From: Piscirickettsiaceae bacterium
GTDB lineage: Bacteria > Pseudomonadota > Gammaproteobacteria > Methylococcales > Cycloclasticaceae
Direction: 5' to 3'
DNA length: 41,648 bases
Assembly: GCA_002401365.1 (NCBI GenBank)
Contig: NVSW01000001.1
Coordinates: 26,800-68,447, forward strand
How positions within the stretch are numbered: position 1 is the stretch's first letter; the number at the start of each line of letters is the position of its first letter. Positions 35,550-41,648 of the stretch are shown here, piece after piece. A program made the translations under genes and the position numbers. The notes beneath the pieces were generated by a model. It was not told where the DNA came from. It saw nothing but the letters and a program-made list of their open reading frames with translations, and ran no database searches.

Positions 35550-37706
35550 ATGGGGAACATAATGAATAATGCAAAAAAGGAAAAACTGATGGATAAGTCA
35601 AATAGGTTTTGCTGGGTTAAAACAAAGCATAACAAAACATTCCTACTTCCATGGATTTTGGCGCTTGTATGTACAGTGTTTGCTCAAGCGGCACTGGCTC
35701 AGGCGGCAAATTTAAAGGAAATTCGGTTTGCTGGATTAGAGGGAAATAAGGTACAGATCGAACTGGCTTTAGATGGCGAGCCGGGACTTCTAAAGAGTTT
35801 TAGTACGGAAAACCCTGCGCGGATAGCCATTGATTTGCCTGGCATTGCTAATAAAGCAGGGAAAAAATCGATCCCTATTAATATTGGTAAAGCAATTAGC
35901 ATTAGAGCGTTACAGGCTGGCGATAGAACTCGAGTTGTATTAAACCTGAGTGAGTCGGTTCCCTATGCAACGAAAATAGAAGGTAATAGTGTTTTTATAA
36001 CGTTAAACAGAACGAAAGCGTTATCAAAAGCGATTTCCTCAGCGAGTACAGCGACGGGGGTAGCAAGCAGTGGTTCACTGGCGGTGAAAAACGTAGATTT
36101 CAGGCGCGGCGAGCAAGGTGAGGGCCGTGTATTAATTAGCTTGAACGCTGCAAATGCGATCGTTGATGTTAAAGAGCAAGGTGGAAAAATAATTGTAGAC
36201 ATTAAAAATGCACAATTACCGGCTAAATTTGCCAATAAATTAGATGTACTGGATTTCGCTACGCCGGTTAAAACGATTGATGTGAAACGTCAAGGAGATA
36301 ATACTCGCTTAACTGTTACGCCAGTTGGCTTGTACGAGTTTTTGTCTTACCAAATGGATGGTTTGTTAACGCTTGAATTTAAGCCACTAACGAGACAAGA
36401 GAAAGCAACCTTGATTGCGGATAAAAATCGCTATACGGGCGAAAAGCTATCGCTTAATTTCCAAAGCATTGAAGTTCGCTCGGTTCTACAGTTATTAGCA
36501 GACTTTACAGATATGAACCTTGTTGCGAGTGACTCAGTGGGTGGTAGTGTAACCCTGCGTTTAAATAACGTACCCTGGGATCAGGCACTGGAGATCATAC
36601 TAAAAAGCAAAGGCTTAGCAAAACGTGTTACTGGCAATGTGTTAATGGTAGGTCCGATTGCTGAGATTGCAGCCCAAGAGAAGCTTGAGCTAGAGTCTAA
36701 AAAACAAGTTAAAGAGTTGTCGCCATTAGTGTCAGAATTTATTGAAATCAGTTATGCAAAAGCTGCGGATATTGCAACGTTGTTGCAGTCGGCAGATAAC
36801 ACTTTGCTTTCAACAAGAGGCGGCGTTACTATTGATGACAGAACGAACACTTTACTAGTCCAAGAAACGGTAGAGAAGCTTGCTGAAATTAGAAAAATCA
36901 TCCAAAGGCTAGATAGGCCTGTGCGCCAGGTAATGATCGAGTCACGCATTGTGATTGCTAATGATGATTTCACTCGAGACTTAGGCGTTAGGTTCGGTTT
37001 GTCTTCGATCGATAGACACGGCGATCATATAACATTAGGTGCTGGCGGTTTGCCAGGTAACGTTTCTCCAGGCGGTTCTGGCCCAATATTTACCACAGTC
37101 GGTGGCACAACAGAAAACCTTTTGGTTGACTTACCAGCAGCGAGTCCCGCAGGAGCGATTCAGTTCTTAGTTGGCAAGATCGGTAGTTCATTGTTACAAC
37201 TAGAGCTATCTGCCTTGCAAACGGAGGCTAAAGGTGAGGTTATCTCAAGCCCAAGAGTTATTACTGCGGATCAATCTGAAGCAATCATTAACCAAGGTGT
37301 GGAAATTCCATTCCAAGAGGCATCCTCATCCGGCGCAACAACTACGAGCTTTAAAGAAGCTGAGCTACGCTTAACCGTTACGCCACAGATCACACCAGAT
37401 GATCGAATTAATATGAAATTGGATATTAGTAAAGATGCACCTGATTTCTCTAACGTGCAGGCTGGAGGTGTGCCGATTAATACTCAAGGCGTACAGACAA
37501 CGGTACTAGTTAATAATGGAGATACGGTTATTCTGGGTGGTATTTATGAGAGATCAAAGGATAGTAGCATTAGAAAAGTACCGTTTTTTGGTGACTTACC
37601 AGGCGTTGGTGTTTTGTTTAGGAAAACCTTCAAGCAAGATAACAGCAGGGAGTTGCTATTTTTTATTACACCTAAAATTTTGAAAGACGGTAATGTCGTT
37701 AACTAG
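35550..37706 (+). CDS. pilQ: Type IV pilus secretin PilQ
   Basis: Outer-membrane secretin channel for the pilus, 718 residues. A signal peptide ends near AQAALAQA (about residue 50). Two AMIN domains (about 53-130 and 170-250) bind peptidoglycan. An STN/N0-type domain (about 305-370, LSLNFQSIEVRSVLQLLADFTDMNLV) and an N1 domain precede the secretin core (about 470-715: RQVMIESRIVIANDDFTRDLGVRFG, EVISSPRVITADQSEAII, VPFFGDLPGVGVLFRK). The start used is ATG 35550; ATG 35562 or 35589 is possible. A terminator follows, separating it from aroKB. Confidence 0.96.
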   Translation: MGNIMNNAKKEKLMDKSNRFCWVKTKHNKTFLLPWILALVCTVFAQAALAQAANLKEIRFAGLEGNKVQIELALDGEPGLLKSFSTENPARIAIDLPGIANKAGKKSIPINIGKAISIRALQAGDRTRVVLNLSESVPYATKIEGNSVFITLNRTKALSKAISSASTATGVASSGSLAVKNVDFRRGEQGEGRVLISLNAANAIVDVKEQGGKIIVDIKNAQLPAKFANKLDVLDFATPVKTIDVKRQGDNTRLTVTPVGLYEFLSYQMDGLLTLEFKPLTRQEKATLIADKNRYTGEKLSLNFQSIEVRSVLQLLADFTDMNLVASDSVGGSVTLRLNNVPWDQALEIILKSKGLAKRVTGNVLMVGPIAEIAAQEKLELESKKQVKELSPLVSEFIEISYAKAADIATLLQSADNTLLSTRGGVTIDDRTNTLLVQETVEKLAEIRKIIQRLDRPVRQVMIESRIVIANDDFTRDLGVRFGLSSIDRHGDHITLGAGGLPGNVSPGGSGPIFTTVGGTTENLLVDLPAASPAGAIQFLVGKIGSSLLQLELSALQTEAKGEVISSPRVITADQSEAIINQGVEIPFQEASSSGATTTSFKEAELRLTVTPQITPDDRINMKLDISKDAPDFSNVQAGGVPINTQGVQTTVLVNNGDTVILGGIYERSKDSSIRKVPFFGDLPGVGVLFRKTFKQDNSRELLFFITPKILKDGNVVN

Positions 37707-37726
37707 CTAGAGTCGTTTTATTCAAA

Positions 37727-37758
37727 ATAAAAGGCGAGGATTTATCCTCGCCTTTTTT
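37727..37758 (+). terminator. Rho-independent terminator after pilQ
   Basis: GGCGAGGA / TCCTCGCC perfect 8-base stem, TTTA loop, then a T6 tract, 26 bases after the pilQ stop. Confidence 0.92.
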
Positions 37759-37792
37759 ATTAAAAAGAAATAAACGAAGTGCAATATCAGCA

Positions 37793-37801
37793 TGGTATAG
37801 T
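37793..37801 (+). promoter_or_regulatory. Candidate extended -10 promoter for aroK
   Basis: TGGTATAGT is an extended -10 (TGn plus TATAGT), 22 bases upstream of the aroK ATG and just after the pilQ terminator. There is no clear -35 box. Confidence 0.4.
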
Positions 37802-37823
37802 TTTATTAAAAATATGTGCTTAA

Positions 37824-38345
37824 ATGGAACTGAAAACGAATATTTATCTAATTGGCCCAATGGCGGCAGGGAAGTCCACTATCGGCAAGGTATTGGCACG
37901 AAAGTTAGGCGTGTCGTTTTTTGATATAGATCAAGAAATTATTGAGTGTACAGGAGTAGAAATAGCACTAATTTTTGAATTAGAAGGAGAAAGTGGTTTT
38001 CGAAAAAGAGAAACCGATAAAATCAAAAGGTTGTCTCAGCTAGATAATGCCGTTATAGCAACGGGTGGCGGGGCGGTATTGAGTAAAGAGAATCAAGTGA
38101 TATTAAAAAATTCGGGTAAAATCATTTACTTACAATGTTCAGTAAATCAACAGTTAAGCCGGACCCGTTTTGATACCAAACGTCCATTATTGCAAACAGA
38201 AAACCCGAGAGAGAGATTAGAACAAATGATGATTGAGCGTGCGCCAATATACGAGAGTTTGGCGGATATAACAGTAAGTACCGAAAGGATAAATAGCAAA
38301 CGGGTTATAAACACAATCGTTGAGCAATTAAAACGACAGCCATGA
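37824..38345 (+). CDS. aroK: Shikimate kinase
   Basis: Cytosolic P-loop kinase phosphorylating shikimate in aromatic amino acid synthesis. It has 173 residues (E. coli AroK 173). Walker A is GPMAAGKST. The shikimate-binding [13 protein letters not shown] and FRKRETD segments and the TGGGAVL motif are present. The lid region is RFDTKRPLL. It overlaps aroB by four bases (ATGA). Confidence 0.97.
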   Translation: MELKTNIYLIGPMAAGKSTIGKVLARKLGVSFFDIDQEIIECTGVEIALIFELEGESGFRKRETDKIKRLSQLDNAVIATGGGAVLSKENQVILKNSGKIIYLQCSVNQQLSRTRFDTKRPLLQTENPRERLEQMMIERAPIYESLADITVSTERINSKRVINTIVEQLKRQP

Positions 38346-39424
38346 CGCAACTAATTGTAGATTTAGGGGATAGAAGCTACCCAATTTTTATTACCAAGGG
38401 CCTGCTTGGTGATCAAGGAATGTTTGATGAATATCTATCTGGCAAGCACGTACTTATCGTGACGAATGAAACAATTGCGCCGTTATATCTTAAGCCCCTT
38501 AAGGAGATGTTTGCGGCAGACATCAAGGTGTCGACGTGCATATTGCCAGACGGGGAGCAGTATAAAACATTAGAGTATTTGAATAAAATATTTGACTCAT
38601 TATTGGAGAACCGTTGTAACCGCCAAGTCACTTTGATGGCCTTGGGTGGTGGCGTAATTGGCGATATGACGGGCTTTGCTGCGGCAAGTTACCAACGTGG
38701 CGTTAGTTTTATTCAGGTTCCAACAACATTGTTGTCGCAGGTTGATTCATCGGTTGGCGGCAAAACAGGGGTTAACCACTCACTAGGTAAAAATATGATA
38801 GGTGCTTTTTATCAGCCAACGTGTGTCCTGGTTGATATATCTACACTATCAACACTACCCGATAAAGAACTAAGTGCAGGATTAGCTGAAGTTATTAAAT
38901 ACGGGGCTATCTGTGATGCTGAATTCTTTCGCTGGTTAGAAAAAAACATGGATGCACTAAGGCGGCGTGATCCCGAAGCACTTAGCTATGCAATTCAAAA
39001 ATCTTGCGAAAAGAAAGCAGAGGTCGTTGCAAAAGATGAGCGAGAATCAGGGATAAGGGCAACCTTGAACTTTGGCCATACATTTGGGCACGCTATAGAG
39101 GCGCATATGGGCTATGGAAACTGGCTACATGGTGAGGCAGTGTCAGTTGGTATGTGTATAGCCGCTGATTTGTCATGTGGTTTGGGCTGGTTGCCTGAAG
39201 GCGACAGCATGCGCCTTAAACTGCTTTGTGAGAAGGCAGGATTGCCGGTCCATAGCCCAAATAATATGGCGTTCGACGATTACTTAAATTATATGCGGTC
39301 AGATAAAAAAAACATCACAGATAAAATTCGATTTGTGTTGTTAAAAAGTATTGGAGAAGCCGTTTTATTTGAAGGCGTGGATGAAAGGTTGTTGAAGATG
39401 GCGATATTAAACAGGGCATGTTAA
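38342..39424 (+). CDS. aroB: 3-dehydroquinate synthase
   Basis: NAD- and divalent-metal-dependent enzyme making 3-dehydroquinate from DAHP. It has 360 residues (E. coli 362). Segments include [80 protein letters not shown] and the metal-binding [17 protein letters not shown] and [11 protein letters not shown]. It follows aroK with a coupled ATGA overlap and precedes the damX-like gene by 4 bases. Confidence 0.98.
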   Translation: MTQLIVDLGDRSYPIFITKGLLGDQGMFDEYLSGKHVLIVTNETIAPLYLKPLKEMFAADIKVSTCILPDGEQYKTLEYLNKIFDSLLENRCNRQVTLMALGGGVIGDMTGFAAASYQRGVSFIQVPTTLLSQVDSSVGGKTGVNHSLGKNMIGAFYQPTCVLVDISTLSTLPDKELSAGLAEVIKYGAICDAEFFRWLEKNMDALRRRDPEALSYAIQKSCEKKAEVVAKDERESGIRATLNFGHTFGHAIEAHMGYGNWLHGEAVSVGMCIAADLSCGLGWLPEGDSMRLKLLCEKAGLPVHSPNNMAFDDYLNYMRSDKKNITDKIRFVLLKSIGEAVLFEGVDERLLKMAILNRAC

Positions 39425-39428
39425 TGAC

Positions 39429-40796
39429 ATGACGTTTAACAAAAACAGCCAATCTCAGGGTGTATTTTTTACCCCAGAGCGCCAACAACGGTTAGATTTG
39501 ATTACCCATTTAATCCCTAATAGTCGCCAGCCTATTTTGCTCCGGGGCCCTGCAGAGTCGGGCAAGTCTTTTTTCCTACGGGAGTTTAAAAAACAAGCAC
39601 CTAACAATTGGCTAATCTGTATGCTCGAAGCCGATGAGATGACTCTTTCCCCTACGGATGCGTTTGAATCTAGCTTTGATCAACTAGAGAATAGTGATAA
39701 GCCAATTAGATCTCGCTTGACAGCGTGGTCTCGAATTGAAAAAATAGTTGTGGTATTAGTAGAAGACATGCATCTTCTAGACGCTACGGGTATTGATGAG
39801 TTGTTCCGTTTGAGTGAAGAGCATGGCTGCTTACGGCTACTGATGACATCATCAGAGAATTTAGGGGAAGAGGTTGAGGGGCATTGTCAGTTAATTGATC
39901 TAGAACCGTTTAGTCAAAAACAAACCGCTGACTATGCAAAAGCGAGAATAAACGCCAAAGGTATCGATTTTGTTAATTTAGCCGGCATAGATGATGTTGT
40001 GCTTTTTATTGAAACGGGTGGTCTGCCGGGGCGTATTAATGACGTTTTGCAGCAAATGCAAGAGAGCCCCTTAAAAGCTAAAGCAGTTAAAAAAGGGTCA
40101 AATACCTTGTTTATATTATCTGCGGTGGTCATTTCTTTGTTGATAGCAGTATTGTTAACGCAAGGGTTCTGGTTTGATGAGGTTGTGGAGCCAGAGTCAA
40201 CGCTAGCTTTGCCTAAAGAAGTGAAAAAGATACCTTCTTTGGCTTTAAACAGAGACGTTTTAATTAAAAAACCAGCACCAGTGCAAATACCAATCGAAAA
40301 ATTTGATAAATCTCCCTTGCAAGAAAAAGAGGTTAAGGCGGATATTAGGGTGGAGCCAGACCAAGTTTCCGAGGAAGAAATGGCTCTAAAAGAACCCTTA
40401 ATTGAGATTATAAAAGCGAAAAAAAACAAGGTGCTAGAAAAAGTGCCAACTGTAAAGAAGGTGATTCAAACAAAGGTTGTTAGAAATGAACCGTTGGGGT
40501 TAAATCATAACTGGTTAAATGCACAGTCAACGTCAAAATTCACCTTACAGTTATTGGGTGTGTCTCAGGAATCGTCAGCCAAAAAATATTTGGCATCTAA
40601 AAAAGGCGTGCAAGGCTTACATTACTTTAGAAATAAAAAAAATGACGGCGCTTGGTTCACTGTTATTTATGGTGTCTACACGGATAAGGCGTCGGCGGAA
40701 GCGGCTGCAAAAATCCTCCCCAAAGAGCTAAAAGGCGTTAGCCCATGGTTGAGATCAATACAAGATGTGCAGTCAGATATGTATAACATTAAGTAG
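39429..40796 (+). CDS. damX: DamX-like ATPase/SPOR-domain division protein
   Basis: A 455-residue protein in the position of damX after aroKB. It has an N-terminal ExeA/AAA-type ATPase region with Walker A GPAESGKS and a VVLVEDMHLLD Walker B. One membrane helix follows (about residues 228-248, LFILSAVVISLLIAVLL), then a Lys/Glu/Pro-rich linker, then a C-terminal SPOR domain (about 370-450: FTLQLLGVSQESSAKKYLASK, WFTVIYGVYTDKASAEAAAKIL). SPOR domains bind denuded septal glycan, so it should be a periplasm-facing cell-division protein. E. coli DamX is similar in layout (428 residues). The start ATG at 39429 is near 4-base spacing from aroB. Confidence 0.88.
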   Translation: MTFNKNSQSQGVFFTPERQQRLDLITHLIPNSRQPILLRGPAESGKSFFLREFKKQAPNNWLICMLEADEMTLSPTDAFESSFDQLENSDKPIRSRLTAWSRIEKIVVVLVEDMHLLDATGIDELFRLSEEHGCLRLLMTSSENLGEEVEGHCQLIDLEPFSQKQTADYAKARINAKGIDFVNLAGIDDVVLFIETGGLPGRINDVLQQMQESPLKAKAVKKGSNTLFILSAVVISLLIAVLLTQGFWFDEVVEPESTLALPKEVKKIPSLALNRDVLIKKPAPVQIPIEKFDKSPLQEKEVKADIRVEPDQVSEEEMALKEPLIEIIKAKKNKVLEKVPTVKKVIQTKVVRNEPLGLNHNWLNAQSTSKFTLQLLGVSQESSAKKYLASKKGVQGLHYFRNKKNDGAWFTVIYGVYTDKASAEAAAKILPKELKGVSPWLRSIQDVQSDMYNIK

Positions 40797-40886
40797 TTTG
40801 GCGTAATAATAAGGCCGTTTTAATGGTCAGCACCTGTTGACCGCTTGGCTATTCAAATAGCACACACACAGCTTAGATGTGCTAAA

Positions 40887-40916
40887 TTGAAAATCAGCGT
40901 GCTTTTCGGCTATAAT
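40887..40916 (+). promoter_or_regulatory. Sigma-70-type promoter of gltB
   Basis: TTGAAA (40887-40892) and a perfect TATAAT (40911-40916) are separated by 18 bases, about 58 bases upstream of the gltB start. The rest of the 178-base gap shows only a short GGTCA/TGACC dyad near 40825-40842. Confidence 0.7.
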
Positions 40917-40974
40917 AACCGGCCGGCCAGAGCACGGTCGGACTTCTTTTAGCAAATAATAAAAGGTTATCTGA

Positions 40975-41482
40975 GTGGAAAAAACCTCCATCCAACAAGC
41001 AGGGTTATATGATCCTGCGTTTGAAAAAGACAGCTGTGGCTTCGGGTTAATCGCGCATATTGATGATAAGCCTAGCCATTGGCTGGTTAAAACGTCCGTA
41101 GACTCATTAGCTCGTCTAACGCATCGTGGTGCAATAGCTGCAGATGGGAAAACGGGTGATGGTTGTGGCTTGTTATTAAAAACACCGGTAACTTTTTTTC
41201 GTGCAAAAGCTGCGGAATTAGGTGTTGAGCTGGGTGATTTATTTGCTGTGGGCATGGTGTTTCTTAACAGTGATAAGCAACCGGCACAGCAAGCGAAATT
41301 AGTCTTACAAGAAGAGGTAGAAAAAGAAGGTTTGACTGTTGTGGCATGGCGGGTTGTGCCTACAGATACGAGCGCTTGTGGACGCCAAGCATTGGCTACA
41401 TTGCCGGCTATTGAGCAAATATTTGTCAATGCCGCAGAAGGGATGGATAGAGCCACCCTGGATCGCCATTTGTATATCGCAA
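40975..41482 (+). CDS. gltB: Glutamate synthase large subunit, N-terminal fragment
   Basis: Start of the glutamine-amidotransferase domain of GOGAT, which makes glutamate from glutamine and 2-oxoglutarate. GTG 40975 is preceded by AAGG with 9-base spacing and a TTGAAA/TATAAT promoter. LYDPAFEKDSCGFGLIAHI contains the nucleophile Cys (near residue 21, exposed after propeptide removal). LARLTHRGAIAADGKTGDGCGLL, GDLFAVGMVFLNSD and VVAWRVVPTDTSACG are family-typical. The match to GltB is lost after HLYIARR (about 41485). The remaining track residues up to 41544 are a frame-shifted translation of other sequence and should not be treated as part of the protein. Confidence 0.93.
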
Positions 41483-41648
41483 GAAGGCGTGCTGAAAAGC
41501 GACCTCTTTGGCGAAGACCTCTCGAAGCTCTTCCCCGTGGCTGAGCCCGACTGTAGCGACTCCGGAACCTTCGACAACGCTCTTGAGTTCTTGCTCATGA
41601 CGGGCCGCAGTCTGCAAGAGTCGGTCATGATGATGGTTCCCGAGGCAT
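41483..41648 (+). CDS. Foreign, GC-rich GltB fragment joined out of frame (likely chimera)
   Basis: Read in the frame starting at 41483, the tail encodes EGVLKSDLFGEDLSKLFPV and DSGTFDNALEFLLMTGRSL then MMMVPEA. This is the GltB region downstream of the HNGEIN segment, normally about 100 residues further along than where the native frame stops. The frame is +1 relative to the preceding gltB, and GC rises to about 58% (70 of 120 bases in 41521-41640), against about 43% just upstream. Codons such as CTC, TTC, CCC and GAG dominate, unlike the host genes. It is most easily explained as a misjoined fragment from another organism. Confidence 0.75.

Noticed and set aside
39932-40429. 165-aa minus-strand ORF opposite the damX-like gene
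   Set aside because: It lies entirely within the ATPase/TM/linker part of the DamX-like gene and shows no independent start context or motif.
40827-41456. 209-aa minus-strand ORF opposite gltB
   Set aside because: It is antisense to clear GltB coding sequence and low in recognisable motifs; treated as a shadow frame.
41483-41544. C-terminal extension of the gltB ORF (RAEKRPLWRRPLEALPRG)
   Set aside because: It is a wrong-frame reading of foreign GltB sequence after the junction, not a natural C-terminus.
1-41648. Possible defence island, prophage, CRISPR or transposon
   Set aside because: All genes are core metabolic or envelope genes in conserved gammaproteobacterial order; no transposase, integrase, repeat-spacer pattern or attachment-site duplication was visible.

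Overview
The window reads as a chromosomal segment of a low-GC (roughly 43% by eye) gammaproteobacterium. The gene orders are those of the class: glyQ-glyS-gmhB, glnA-DUF4124-ntrBC, trmL/gpsA/secB/rhodanese beside gpmI-envC-ctpA-yibQ, metX-metW-DUF4426, and mrcA diverging from pilMNOPQ-aroK-aroB-damX-gltB. The AT-rich composition and gene content resemble Cycloclasticus/Methylophaga-type marine lineages, but that placement is my inference and was not tested. I saw no tRNA, rRNA, CRISPR array, insertion sequence or prophage, and no gene-free stretch longer than about 260 bases.

Layout. Bases 1-3425 (minus strand) hold a truncated gmhB and the two glycyl-tRNA synthetase subunits. Bases 3683-6090 (plus) are a tight three-gene set: a PP-loop (ThiI/MnmA-like) putative RNA sulfurtransferase, a TusA-like sulfur carrier and a CDF metal exporter. 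Bases 6091-10905 are the nitrogen-control block. glnA has two NtrC-type boxes and a sigma-54 promoter, followed by a DUF4124 periplasmic protein and ntrB-ntrC, which has its own NtrC box. Bases 10915-14660 contain a class 1 dihydroorotate dehydrogenase, trmL, gpsA, secB, a membrane rhodanese and an ArsR-type regulator. Bases 14769-19652 are gpmI and three envelope genes (envC-like, ctpA, yibQ-like). Bases 19853-21932 (minus) are a CysI-type sulfite reductase with its DUF934 partner. Bases 22051-24231 are metX-metW-DUF4426. Bases 24311-30007 hold ampG-like, xthA, rpmE, an M48 lipoprotein protease and gltA. Bases 30073-32571 (minus) are PBP1A, diverging from pilMNOPQ, aroK, aroB, a DamX-like ATPase/SPOR protein and the start of gltB.

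The genes are mostly core: nitrogen assimilation (glnA, ntrBC, gltB), sulfur assimilation and methionine (cysI, DUF934, metXW), cell-wall synthesis and division (PBP1A, EnvC, AmpG, DamX), type IV pilus assembly, aromatic amino acid synthesis and translation. I did not find a convincing new defence or mobile system.

The most anomalous feature is the last ~165 bases. The gltB reading frame jumps, at about 41478-41485, to a GC-rich (58% over 41521-41640) gltB segment from a later part of the protein, in the +1 frame. This looks like a chimeric join, most likely artefactual, and not native sequence. Other points worth checking are the nitrogen-control sites, the ArsR/rhodanese pair with a palindrome in its upstream gap, the PP-loop/TusA pair, the stand-alone class 1 DHODH, and the unclear start codon of yibQ.
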